A DNA stretch of 64,000 nucleotides, from the NCBI GenBank assembly GCA_964017145.1, contig OZ024841.1:1364001-1428000 (forward strand). Direction: 5' to 3'. Each line of letters begins with the position of its first letter. Position 1 is the first letter of the stretch. The stretch comes from Agrocybe praecox (lineage: Eukaryota > Basidiomycota > Agaricomycetes > Agaricales > Agrocybaceae). The translations under genes were made by a program, and so were the position numbers. Shown one piece after another: positions 31,556-43,252 of the stretch. The notes under the pieces are model-generated. The model was not told the origin of the DNA. It made no database searches and was given only the letters and a program-made list of their open reading frames with translations.

Positions 31556-33505
31556 TTACGAGCGCAGCGTTCTTGGAGACGGAGGACCAAAATGGAGCGC
31601 CTTATCAAATAGGTCATGAAAGGTTTCCTTCAACGCGTCCATCTGATAAAATGCAATTTTGAGGAATTGTTTCTTCAAAAAAGGAATATAGATGGTACCG
31701 ACCTTTTCCGGGTATTGCATAAAGTAAGCCCTGATTTCCTTCCATTTGTCCAAAATCCCTTGTCGGCGTAGAGCCGAGTCGCTGAGCTTTGCTGCAGCAC
31801 AAGCATTTACTTCGTAATCCAGATCCATAGAAGCCTGAGTCCACCAGCGCATGTATCGCTCGACTTCGTGTTTTAGAAGTTCAAGAGCGTCGTTGTTGTC
31901 TTCGAATTCATGGGACCTATCTGACAGATGTTGTTTAATGTTAGGAAGATATTCGAATAAAGTGAGATAAGAAAATACCATCTACAAGGTGCTTCTCTTC
32001 TTCGTGAGCAATCTTGGCATATTTTAGAAGCTATCGACAGGTCAGGTAATGAGGAGTATCTAACAAAAAAGTTAACTCGCCTCGTACACATCTTTGTCGA
32101 CGGTATTGAAAAGAAGGGATGCATTTTTCTGCTCTTGAAGGGCGGAAATTGATAAGTTGTGTAGTGTTTGAATGTCCTCTGGTGTGAGGTCTTTGGCATT
32201 GTGACGAATGGATAGAGCATCATGGGCATTAAGCAAAATTAAAATGGATGCTCTTATGCTTTGGTTTATGGCATACGCGTAATTAACGGTCTCTTCTGAA
32301 ATTTTGATCGATATGTCTATGCTAGAACTATTTCATGATAAGCGTACGTTCACATGCGAAAGATAAATACTGCTCACGGAGATTGACACCGATGACCGCA
32401 CCATTTCAGCACCTTCTGGAGGGTCATTTGAGTCGATTTCGCTAAAGTCCCTGGATTGGCGTCAACTTCATTATCCCGGCTATGCGAATCACGAGTGGAG
32501 AGGCCGAGGAAGCCATGGATGGCTTTACCCACGTCTAGACCATGTGTATGATCAACGAGAACATGCGGAAGATGCAGCTGAATAGTCGGCTTCGGCATAT
32601 GAGGGAGATGATGAAGTAAACCGTCAAGTTGAACATGAGGAACATGAATGTCGTCGAAAATGTTTACGTGTGATTTTAATAAACTCCAGGATGTTTTGTG
32701 GCTGCCGTGACTTCTGTTTGATCGTATACTGACCGAGTCCGAATCATCTTTGGGAGAGTTAACTTTCCGAGAAAGGCGCTTCCAACTATCAATAAGCGCT
32801 TGTAGTGCCTGGCCTTCCTTGCTGTTAAGTACCGACTGATAGCTTCCAAATAATCCAGTATCGTTGTTGTCGTATAGTTCAATGATCTAGAATAAGGTTA
32901 TGCCGTCGTCAATCTTTCCCTGCTTGTTTTGAAAATAAATGCACCTTTCCGACAAAAGAACTGATCTCCACTGGGTCATAAATCTTGTCCGACTTCCAAA
33001 ATTCGACACAATAAGAAAGGTGGGACTGTGAAAGTTCCAATGATGATATATCATCATGGAACACGTCCTTCCTTGCCCTTGCAATCATGAGGCCCTATGA
33101 AACTGTCGTGACAATAGACGCTCGATTGAATAACCATCACCTACCTTTTCCAGAGAAGCATAGACGAACCTCACGGTATCCAGCACGCCTTTCGCATTTT
33201 CCTGTACATTTCGATAGTCCTTAAGTGAAGGGGTATTGGAAGGTTTATGTTTCACGAGAAGAACCGCTTTGGAAAGTCCTTGCTGCGCGAAGACGAGGTT
33301 GACAATGGCGCAAAGCTGATGAAGTAGGACCCTGAAGATAAACAACAGAAGGTATGGTAAAGTTCAGATCGTGGCAGATCAAAAGGCATGCTCACTCATT
33401 CTTGGGAGTCAACCATTCGCGAATGCTCCGGGACGTTCTAAAATTATCAGCATCAAGGAGGGTGAAGAGTCGCTGTGAGTATTCCGCAGGAGGAGTCGGA
33501 GTCAT
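31556..33505 (-). CDS. QW1: two-part helical protein, unknown family (517 aa, 8 exons)
   Basis: Exons 33396-33505, 33145-33331, 32945-33094, 32378-32886, 32081-32321, 31979-32030, 31703-31920 and 31556-31642 close to 517 codons. The N-terminal half (Q part) has LLHQLCAIVNLVFAQQGL and a His/Leu/Pro-rich stretch (HVPHVQLDGLLHHLPHMP). The C-terminal half (W part) is helical and carries VERYMRWWTQ and WKEIRAYFMQYPEK. A TGA after the Q part (32374) is inside an intron whose donor sits at the same place in QW2, so the halves form one gene. The intron after exon 5 seems to use a GC donor. Family not recognised; no signal peptide. QW2 is a paralogue with the same exon pattern. Confidence 0.75.
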
Positions 33506-34057
33506 GGTATAGGATTTACGGTGAATGCCCAAGACATACGACCACGTCAAGCGATATAATATCAATTAATATCAATGGTATAAGAAGGGGATTCCCGTTG
33601 AACAACGTGGAGTACCAGAAGTCTTTTCGATTCTTGGCGCCGTACCGGAGGTCAGAAGGCATTCCTTCTAATTAAAGGTTTGGACTGCCAGCTTGTTCTC
33701 TCGGCCGTTTAGTATGTCATCCGGATTACGCTCGACCCGTAACACTTGCATCGATTCCACCCCTAAGTATTCCACGTTTATTAACCAGCCGAAGTCCTAG
33801 AACACAACTGTGAGTAAAACGAGGCGATGTTCGAAAAATAAGCCTTCCGGCTATCTTCAACACATGCAATTGCCCTTTCATTTTTCAATGAGCGTTCAAA
33901 CTACTCCGAATTCACAATTTCACAATCAACGCCCTACATACACATGTTTCGCAAACTCTTATGCTGATTGATTGGCATAGGAAGATATAAAATGTAGGGG
34001 ACGCACATTGTTGGCAGAGCCATCAGGTCATACCCCTTTCTTCCGGTGTAGCTACCC
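33506..34057. promoter_or_regulatory. divergent QW1/W1 intergenic region
   Basis: 552 bp separates the starts of QW1 and W1, which read away from each other. No repeat was noticed. QW2 and W2 have the same divergent arrangement across about 1.07 kb, so the head-to-head pairing is conserved. Confidence 0.4.
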
Positions 34058-36055
34058 ATGGCAGAGAACGTTGAAGACCTCTCGGTTATTACAGTGACCA
34101 TCGATGTTCCGGGGGAAGTGGACTTGGAGAAACTATCCAGGTTGAGCAAATCCGCGCTGGATATCTTGGCCCCATTTTGTCAAACCCACGATGACAACTC
34201 TGAGTAGGTATTTGATTCATTTTCCGGGCCTCGAAGTTTTACGCCCAGTTCTTCTCCAGCTCTAATTCGTCGACTGTGTCCCACAATGCGTTGATATACG
34301 TCAGCGCCATCAATTTGAGCATCGACGCTGCGCGTCACGGGTACAGTGTAGGACACTTAAAGCCGACCCCTCATTTCCGAGCCCAAAAATAGGAATTTTT
34401 TGCCGATTCTTCAACTTTTATCATGAAACCGACCAAGATACGCGTAAAAATAAATTTCCGAAAATTCCCCTGTCACGTGACCGATTTCTCAATTTTGGCC
34501 AAAAAAACTAAAGATTTCGGATATGTAAAATAGTAAAAACAAGAAATCTACTGGAAGAAACTTCAATTCCTTGAAGGAGTGCACGTTAACAGCAAGAAAC
34601 AGCTCAGAGAGCGTCAGGTAAACATGGATTTGACAGTGGATTCTCCGTTAATCCCTTCGAAAGGCTCCAAGAAACAGATTATGAACACTATCTTGGCAAG
34701 CCGAATATACGGTAAAGAAGTACCGGTGCCATCGCAGAATTCGAGACAAGAATATGATGGACATTAACATGCTTATGCTACCTGCATAGATAGTACAGGT
34801 ATTGTATTCTTGAACGCGAAAAAATGTCCAAGTCAATCTATGTAACCTCTGTTTCTCTGTTTCTCTCGCGGAGATATTCGCACGTGCCACCATGCCTATC
34901 GGAGGTATTTCCTTTTATATTATGTCCAAATATGGAAATTCAGGGTCCAATTCTCAATTTGGGGATGTCCCGACTTTTCAAACTTGGAATTTTGACATAA
35001 TTTTGTGATGGTTCGAAAGCTCTCGTCATTCCGAAGCCATCCCGATGGTTTTCATCAAAATCCGGGTTTTTTTTGGAGACTAGTTAGGATAACAAATTTT
35101 GGGCCCTTCGGAGGTCGGTTTTGAGCGTCCTACACTGTACGACGTATCCCAAGACGTCATCAATATGTCAGAATCTATACAGAAGGGTGCAACTGAACAG
35201 GACATATCGGAATTCGCAAAAAATATGCTCCTCCAAGCACAGGACGCCCATAAAAGAGTGGACGAATCGCTGGGAAAATTCCGTAGTGTGCGTGTGGATT
35301 TGGATGGCGTAAGTGTTTTGTTTGTTCGTCGCCACATTACGATCTTGTAAGAAAGGAGACTATAACAGTTTATCGAGAAAATGCGAAACGAGGAGGCAGG
35401 AAATTCGTATGCTGAAGGTCTGTTTTTCCCGCCCTCGCTTATACCCATTTGTTTCTGATGTAACGTTTCGCTTCGTAGACCAATTGAAAAAGCTGCAAAA
35501 TTGCATAGATATCTGTGACAATTTGACGAAGAGCGTCAGCATGTATGCAACTTGGTGGACCTTTATCGGGCTGGAAACGAACGGGCAAATTGCAAGAGCC
35601 GAGGTCTTCCAGCTGAAACACTCCTCAATGAGGACGTCTACTACTATCAACCAGTGGAAGGCCATGAAGCAAAAATTCTTCAATTACACTGACGAGGTAA
35701 GCGAGATTTCAACGTACATCTGATTGCTTCCCGTTCAATACCCCTTCTTCAGATAACAAGAATCCGAAACAGTCACACCAAAATCTTTGAGCGGGCCGCT
35801 AATGAATCTTTCACCCCATCCAAAATTGTGGACCCATCCTACCTGCAAAAAAAGTTGGTTCAGACTATTCAAGAAAACCCCGAGTCTCTTCAAGAGAAGG
35901 TGGAATCCCCATCATCTCCGCGAGGGTCCGAGTTTCAAGCGTCTTCTCGAGAGACGATGCTTTCTCTAACACCTCAAGAAAACGCAGAAGACAAAGTACC
36001 AAAGAAAGGTTGGTTCGGGCGTATCTTCGAATGCTTGTGTTGCTGCTGTCTTTAG
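34058..36055 (+). pseudogene. W1: WW-motif protein gene split by a MITE (322 aa if uninterrupted)
   Basis: Exons 34058-34203, 34260-34343 continuing at 35140-35308, 35369-35417, 35479-35696 and 35753-36055. The second exon is cut by a 794-bp transposon at a TA. On either side the frame joins exactly and aligns with W2 (AARHG / AAQKG before the break; TEQDISEFAKN / TAQEISDLGQS after it). The N-terminus has DLEKLSRLSKSALDILAPFC, the middle has VSMYATWWTF and WKAMKQKFFNYTDE, and the C-terminus is KKGWFGRIFECLCCCCL, a probable S-acylated membrane anchor. No splice signals that would remove the element were found, so this allele is probably broken. Function unknown. Confidence 0.7.
34342..35139. 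mobile_element. 794-bp MITE inserted in an exon of W1
   Basis: The inverted ends start CAGTGTAGGACACTTAAAGC at 34344, paired with the complement ...GCGTCCTACACTG ending 35137. The repeat extends about 45 bp imperfectly (CCGACC and GGGCCCAAAA/AAAATAGG blocks). TA flanks both sides (34342-34343 and 35138-35139). There is no transposase. The TA duplication suggests a Tc1/mariner-type or similar element, but the ends differ from the element at 9.1 kb. Confidence 0.8.
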
Positions 36056-36849
36056 AGGGCCCATAAATCATTTTCCGTGTCTATTACTCAGCCTGTTCAG
36101 CACGTTGTTGTTGCTGTAGCGGACTTCAATCTCGACACTGTTTACATAGTTTGTCCATCCACGGATACTGTTACGGACATTAATAAAATCGCGGTGTAAA
36201 TCAGAAAGCAAAAAAACATACCATTACTCTCCCAATAGCGTGGATTGCAATTATCTCCAAGAGGTAGAGCATTACAGTACAGCCTTTCGCCAGCGCCAAA
36301 AAAAATTGAACTGCCCCATGGGAGAAGTCAGAGGGATTGGAATCGCAAAATGGGTGGGCAGGCAGGTTTTTCAGAAAGGTTGTTCTACCTCGGAAACATG
36401 TAGACGCTTGGTTGGTTTAGGACACTACGGGCCTACAATAGTAATCTTCATATGTTCGATTTTCACTGCAGAAAATTCGCGTCATCGAATCTTTGTTGTG
36501 TAGGAAAAGAATGAGTAAGAGTTGTTCAAGCTTATTTTGACATACATACTTCGGAATTGATCGGAGCTTGAGTTATGCCGAGCTGTACCGAACGCAGATC
36601 GTGAGACTGGATTATTAATTAATTGGCGTGACCGTATGCGACATGCGACGCGTCCGACGCTCCATTTTACGAGACCTAAACTTAGGATTCGTCTATACCT
36701 GACAAAAAAACACCCTTATTACCCGGTCACGAGCGAGTTCGGCTATTAACATAGCCGGTGCTTTTCAAAATTTTAAAAATCGCCACAAGAGTGAGAGTGC
36801 AATTATCTTGTACTTTTACGGCCTACGTTTTAAGCCGATGAATGTAAAC
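36056..36849. other. intergenic after W1
   Basis: No gene recognised. A TTATTACCCGGTCACG block at about 36716 is shared with 41578 upstream of W2. Confidence 0.4.
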
Positions 36850-37973
36850 GGGTGGTGCACGGTGACGCTTACACAGGTGGGTCACCCGTTTAAACAAATC
36901 TGGGTCCCATCAGACATCAGATTTGTTTAAGTTTGTTTCAAATTATTTCCAAAAACGTCCCACCAAATCAGATTCAAACCTCGCAACTTAGTTTTGCTTC
37001 AGCGGCGGATTTCACAAAAATTTAAGCCAGAACTTCAATTAATCTCAAGCATCGGCAGACCGCTGCGCTGCATATTTCCTTTTACGGCCCACATAGAAAA
37101 AATTTCTCGCTCGCCATTTTCACTATCCCTTAGACACTGGTATATTAGAGTGGGATTGAAATATGATATATTCGACTACTAATGACTCAGGGAATTATAC
37201 ATGCTGCTATTTGTAATTTGGACCCTCAATGAGGCCGAAATGATACTGCAAGTGCAATGCAAGTGCTTACCGACACTACCATCTGACCCCCAGTGGTCCC
37301 CCCCCCACAAACTACACTGTTGCGCAAACAAGGTTGAGGCCTGTCATGACAATTTAAGTATCAAAGAACATTTCCAGTAGAAGCGACCTCTTACCATTGA
37401 GATCCATCCACTTATAAACCTCCCTGCCATACCGTGTAAACTGTTGAAGTTAGTCAGTAACTCAATCCAGTGGACATTAATACATGGGACGGGTGGATGA
37501 CTGCGCCATTCAACATGGTCCCACAGGCGAGAATTTGGCATAAAATTACAGTCAACCACTTCATGGACATGCCCATGCCACACAGATGTGGTCCGTCGAG
37601 GAGAAAAGCAAGTCATGATTGGCGAAACCCGGAAGATTTCCCCCAACGCGGGGGCTCTTGGTAAACACAAGCAAATACACTTTTGTTCGGCCCCGGCGGC
37701 ATGCTAAGTGGCTGGGGAGGCAAAGTTCAGAGACAGAAGAAATGAAGGCGAAGGTTTAAAATAATGTGAAGCTGGACTTGAGAATAATTGCGCTGCATGT
37801 GCATCCTGTTTTTTTTCAGCCGCGTTTAAACATTTTACGATCGATTGCGGACCGAGATTTACTTGGGTCGGACTTAAAATAATCACAGTTTCTAACTCAG
37901 TTAATCCGGAGTTTTATTTGGCTTAAACAAATCTAAGCTGAGTGTCCGCCTGTGTAGGTATCCATTGCCACCC
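36850..37973. mobile_element. candidate 1.1-kb DNA transposon with imperfect ends
   Basis: The left end GGGTGGTGCACGGTGACGCT... ACACAGGTGGG... TTTAAACAAATCT pairs imperfectly with the complement of the right end (AGATTTGTTTAAG ... CCTGTGTAG ... TTGCCACCC). An AGATTTGTTTAAG copy is also found at 36919. No clear target duplication is seen. An open minus-strand frame at 37344-37670 is inside but has no recognisable transposase motif. Confidence 0.4.
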
Positions 37974-38298
37974 AATCGACGGCACAGCTTCAAATTAGTT
38001 TAAACCTTACAGGTAACCAACTTTATCTTCAACGCGTGACCGCGTAATAAACAATGCTTTAACTTTTAACTTGTTATCACATGACCGGTGTAAAAAGGTA
38101 TATGAAGAGAAAGGACTTCGCTTTTCTGTTGTAAATCCAATTTTGTATTCAAACTTGGAGTCTTGGATATTACGCAGATCGAACTAGAGTCTTTAATAGA
38201 GTGGAAGCAGGTAAGAAAGAACTATGTGAAGTCATCATATTTTGTACGGGGAAATGTTTCAACACCGTAAGCATTGCTGTCGATACAAACTACTTAGT

Positions 38299-39088
38299 TC
38301 ATATAGACCCCTGACAGTCCAGAACGCGGACGGCAGAATTTGAGATAATTGAGGAAAGTGAATGTGTTCCAGTAGCTTGTACCTGTAAAAGATCAAATTA
38401 TAAATATATGCAGGAATAAGTGGTCTAGTATAACCTTGGAATATTCAATAAAACGATTCTCTAATGCCTTGAGCCTCGGCAAGAGAGGTGCGAATAAAAA
38501 AGCCCCATAATCTTTAAGAGACGCCTTGGATAACTCTTCTTTGAGATATCGGATCTCCTTCTCTGACTCGGCCCACCAACCACTATACTGTAACACGTCG
38601 GACTCGAATAGAGATAAGGACGCCAAATTAATGCTGGCGTCCTCGGGAAAGACCCTTCCTGTTTTTTTAGTCAGTTTTGCTGATGTGCATGGAGAATTAT
38701 AAGTACATACCCTCGGAGTATATGCGAATACGCCCATCATTTGAGTGAAGCTACAAGACATCAGTATCTTGCGATATGGCTTCTCAAGTCGCTTCGGTCA
38801 TACCTCTGCTAAAGCCTGAAGTATAGAACTAAAGAGCTTTGATACGAGTTCTATTTCTTCAATCACTTGTGACAGACATGCTTCCAGTAAAGGGACTCCT
38901 CCTGCACAAGAGGCAGCGGCACTTTTCACGATAGCCGATACCGGATTACTTGCAACGATCAGGGTGACGACCTTCTCGGAGGACCTAAGGCTGACGACAA
39001 TCGTTTCTACATATTTACGAGCCTTCTCTGATATCTGGGATTGTATATCCTGACTTTTAGCACTTGTTAGTATTGTAACTTGCGACAT
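38299..39088 (-). CDS. W4: short WW-motif paralogue (210 aa, 4 exons)
   Basis: Exons 38804-39088, 38711-38750, 38435-38658 and 38299-38382 close to 210 codons. Helical throughout: ISEKARKYVETIVVSLRSSE, then a hydrophobic PVSAIVKSAAASCAGGVPLL segment, then VLQYSGWWAESEKEIRYLKEE and LKALENRFIEYSK, matching the motif spacing of W1, W2 and the W half of QW1/QW2. It lacks the cysteine-rich tail. It starts only 13 bp after the QW2 stop; a strong GTAAGT donor at that stop and an in-phase acceptor inside the W4 start would fuse the two into one protein, so its independence is uncertain. Function unknown. Confidence 0.6.
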
Positions 39089-39101
39089 TAGATCAAGAAA
39101 C

Positions 39102-41100
39102 TTACTCTACATGAGTGTGATAAGCGCTCCAAGCCATTATCTTCCTCAAACGTGACCGGGTCTGGTCTGTTGGTCTCTCCGGTATGTTATTGCTTATATG
39201 TAGGTCAGGCGAACTTCCCAATGTTGTGCAGAAAAAAAGATCGGAGGTTTCGCGTATGTGACCTGCCTGTCATAAATATTTTAAATTATGAAGGAAACGT
39301 GAAACATGAAACTACGAACATTATCTGTGTATTCAGTTAATACCTTGTTTAACTCATCCCACTCTTTCTGTACGATTTCCTTCATGCAGATCTCCCCGAG
39401 CCCTGGATTAATTGTTTTCATTATTCGTTCCTTTACATAGTCGAAGTCCAGGTTGCGCCACCACCATGTGTAATGCGTTATTTCGTGCTCAAGACGTTGC
39501 AAGGTATCGTGAGCAATTTTCAACTCGTTGATAGATCGTTCTGTATAAGAAAATGGCTACGTTACTCTGTATATGGGTTAAATTATAGGAAAAGTAGTCA
39601 TACCGTCCATCTCCTCTTTGCCAGATTCTTTTAGCCGCAAGACCTGCATTATGATCAGCACGAGAAGAAGGAGTGATTACAGATTGATGAAAGTTACAAA
39701 CCTTGTGCGCGGCCTGATGAAGTTCATCGAAGAGCTCGCATGCATCAGAGATTTTACTGAACAAATCTTGTGAGGACCCATTTAGGCTTTTGAGATCCTC
39801 CTCCGTCAAAGCCTTGACACTTGACTGATTTTCTGTGAAGATCTTCGTAATGCGTCTGGCCGATTCTGCACTATCATTAACTAGGTGAGCATGGAGGAAT
39901 GCTATTCCCCAGATAGTGGACTGAATGTCGGCTCCCCATCTAGCACACATAGTAATGAGAAATAATTCTCCGCGAGAAGACAAAATGATTTACGGTGACT
40001 GGAAACATCGCTCGCAGAAGAGTTTGACATCATTTAGAGCTGCATGTGTTGCTTGCGCCAACTCTGCTGCTACGGTAGGTCGTTTACAGTGATTTATGTC
40101 ATGTCTCGATGGTGCAAAAAACCTGTGAATAACTTCGCAGATGTTGTCCAGTGCCGACACATGAAGAGTTTGGCCTAGCGCTGTCTGTTGAAGAAGCTTG
40201 GATATAGAGTGAGGGATGTGATGTTTCGCGTTTGGGGAGTGCAAACTGAGTAAAGCATGAGGCACATGAGGCAGCTTCAAGTGATGCAAAGATCCATGTA
40301 TGACAAGACTTAAATGAAGACTGTCGAGCAGGGGAATCGAGATACGGAGGCGATGAGGAGAAAATTGTCGAAGAAAATTTATGAGCTCATTCAGTTCCTG
40401 GCCACCGTCGGTTGAGTCGCAATGCTTGCTTTGGAATACCTCCGAGAATCTGTCATGGAATTGAATGACCTGTTGTATCAATCAGCATTGGCGGCCTTAC
40501 CTCTAAACACAAAAGCAACCAACCTCACCAATGAATAAGCTTACTTCCTTTGCGTCAAATATTTTCTCCGATTTCCAAAAGGTGGAACAGTGAGCTATGT
40601 TGGAGAGTATCGTCTCCAAGAGCATAATCTCATGTTGCTGGTCCTTTCGTAGTGTTCTTGCATTGGAAAATATTAGACCCTGAAAGCAATTGAGCAATGT
40701 GGGATAGATCAGCAAATATTACGCCGCGTACCTTCTCAAGGGAAGCGCCTGTGAATTCTAAGATGTCAAGCACAGTCTTTGCATTTGCCTTAGCGCCATA
40801 CAACGCGTTCATTGAAGGTGGGCCATTTGAATCAATCTCCGAGTTCGTGTCCACTTTGATCAGCATCAGAGCCGTAGAAAATGCATGGCTTCCGGCAACG
40901 AGATTGATTATGGCACAGAGCTGCGCAAGGGCGACGCTAATGGTCGTAGAAGAGTCAGATTAAACAGGATTAAAGAAGCTGTGATTTGCTAGTCACCGAT
41001 GTCCTGAGGACAACCAATCCAGGAATGCCTCAGATGAAACAAAAGAAGTCTCTTCAAGGACCTTCTGGATTTTTGGGATGAAATCGTTTACTTGGGCCAT
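39102..41100 (-). CDS. QW2: two-part helical protein, unknown family (534 aa, 8 exons)
   Basis: Exons 40997-41100, 40732-40936, 40524-40679, 39994-40469, 39702-39939, 39604-39643, 39320-39540 and 39102-39266 close to 534 codons with every phase equal to QW1. The Q part has VALAQLCAIINLVAGSHAFS and a His-rich stretch (HHLKLPHVPHALLSLHSP) ending CERCFQSP, as QW1 ends CGHRCQSP at the same exon junction. The W part has LTEEDLKSLNGSSQDLFSKI, ITHYTWWWRNLDF and WDELNKVLTEYTDN. The C-terminus is basic (RSRLRKIMAWSAYH). No signal peptide. It could extend into W4 by an alternative splice. The family is not recognised. Confidence 0.75.
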
Positions 41101-42169
41101 TACCCTGAGCGATGTAGATGAGCAAACACAGTAGTTTCTGAGGGACAAAAGGTAAGGACAAACCGTTATCAATGCAGAAAGCACGTTCACGGTGTGTTAG
41201 AAGTTAGACAGAAAGGAGATGGCCCTTGGAAGCACAGTGGTAGTTCTTCTAGCTCGAGGTGTGGCCTAACATACTATTGAAGAAGCACAGTTCCCCGGCT
41301 ACTCCGCACAACATATCACAGTATGGTTGGAGTGCTATTTGACAGGTTGACAGTTTTGAGGGATGAACGTTAACCAACGTTCAAACGATAGACGAATTCA
41401 GAAACCGGGGCACCATGCGGTGGACGGCAAGAAGTCACGAAGGACTCATCGGAACGGTACTAAAAGAGATCATCGTGAGAAAAGTAGTGTGATTTAATTG
41501 ATTAATGTGATTGCAGAAAACATGTTACGAGACCTGAGGAACGAAGGAATCGTCTTAAGCTGATGTTTTGACCTCTATTACCCGGTCACGTTTTAATATC
41601 GGTTATGATTATTGCCGAGAAAGAAAGAAAAAACACCTAAAACGAACATGTACCTTCACCGTTGACTCCTTCCTATCTGGCGCTGCACATATAAGAGCGA
41701 GATTAAGTTCTCCGTCATCTTATTTTCCTTTTTTTGGGCCTACATGCGCCCTCCCCATAACATATGAATACTGTATTTTATACTCCCCTCGAAAAAGGTC
41801 TCGTAACCGCCAGCTCTGCTTGGCCCATCAAAACTCAAGTAGTAGAGTGCGGACGTATGTTAAACTCTTAAGCGCTAATCGATGAAATCAAAGCAGAACA
41901 CTCGCTTGAGTCATATGATAGCTGTACCCTTTTTCGAAGCGTCAAAATATATCACATCGGCAACAGAATTATACAGGCGGTAGCCATACACATGTTATCT
42001 TACCGTGACATAACCTCTCCTGTTGCGAGCCCTCGGGGCCACCCTCGTGGATATATAAGAAACTCACAAGCTGAGCGTTCAAAATTCAATCTAGAGTCTT
42101 TCCCAGTTATCAGCCTTTTCCTCTTTCGCAAACAACCCGACCCCATCAAAGCCCGTTTCAGCCGTGGCC
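41101..42169. other. divergent QW2/W2 intergenic region
   Basis: About 1.07 kb with no supported gene. TATTACCCGGTCACG at about 41578 is shared with 36716. Confidence 0.4.
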
Positions 42170-43191
42170 ATGTCCTCCGAAAATACACCTACTGTTGAAT
42201 TGACATTCTTGAAGCCGGGCAATCCTCAATTCCTCGAGGATTTGGCCAAATCCAGTAAATCGGCACTGGAAAAACTCGCTCCGTTATGCCTAAAAAGGTG
42301 CATGATTCGACAATGAATTTTGGATGTGATGCTGACATTTCTCAAGGTCTTCGGAGGGGGCTCTTTCCAGGGTGTCCGAACAGGCGCTCCTCTATGTCGG
42401 CGCAATCGATTCAAGTATCCAAGCCGCTCAGAAAGGCCACCATGTCTGCAAGGATGCTCTCAACTTGTGGGACAAAATAGAGGAAAAGCGTACCGCCCAA
42501 GAGATATCGGATTTGGGACAATCGGTACTTAAGTTCGCTAAAGAAGCCTTCGCCCTAGCGAACACCAGTTTGGACAGCTTTCGAACAGTTCGTGAAGGAA
42601 TTCTACAGGTATGTGTCTGCAATTAACGTAAATCTCCCTGAAATCGTGATTAAGGCAGCTCAAAAGCGAAACTACAAACGACCAAAGTACTTTTTTTTGT
42701 CTTCCACTTGTAACAGCCCTTATTTACGGTGTATATAGCTGGCCTACAAACACTTCAGGATTCCGTCCCAATGTTGGATTTGTTGACGTCGAGCGTTGAG
42801 CGATACATCAACTGGTGGACATGGCTGAAAATGGAGACGAACTCCAACAAAACCGTTACCGAGGCGATGATAGTTCAAGTCAATTTCGCGACAAGTCTAA
42901 TGCGACGAAATGCCACACAAAAGAAATGGGAGGCTTTGGGAAATAGCTTTTCGATGTATGCAAACAATGTAAGTACCTTTCGAATGCAGCCTGTTTTTCA
43001 TATTCACAGCAAGACATAAGATCCAAGATATGAAGAATGAGTTTCCGGAACTTTTCAAGGAAGCAGAGGGGATCACCGCTAATCCTGTGGTACTGGACGA
43101 GGCTTTTATACAAAGCATCAGCGTCAATCCGGGCAAGAAAAGAAACTGGGTCAAGCAATTCTTCGAATACATGGTCTGCGTATGTTATTGA
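42170..43191 (+). CDS. W2: WW-motif protein with cysteine-containing tail (264 aa, 5 exons)
   Basis: Exons 42170-42297, 42371-42608, 42659-42686, 42739-42968 and 43021-43191 close to 264 codons. Seen: FLEDLAKSSKSALEKLAPLC near the N-terminus, an amphipathic region (ISDLGQSVLKFAKEAFALANT), VERYINWWTWLKME, WEALGNSFSMYANN and the C-terminus KKRNWVKQFFEYMVCVCY. The tail has the same basic-Trp-Phe-Phe/Cys layout as W1 and could be an acylated membrane anchor. Splice positions match W1 throughout. Exon 3 is 28 nt. W2 is convergent with S1 (62 bp between stops). Molecular function unknown. Confidence 0.8.
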
Positions 43192-43252
43192 GAGTAGCAA
43201 GGCGTCCCGCAACGTACAATTTCTGCAACACTTGTACATATAAATCTGTATC

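Noticed and set aside
32374..32376. TGA taken as the end of a separate Q gene
   Set aside because: The stop lies within an intron. The donor sits at the same residue in QW1 and QW2, and joining to the next exon keeps phase and homology in both.
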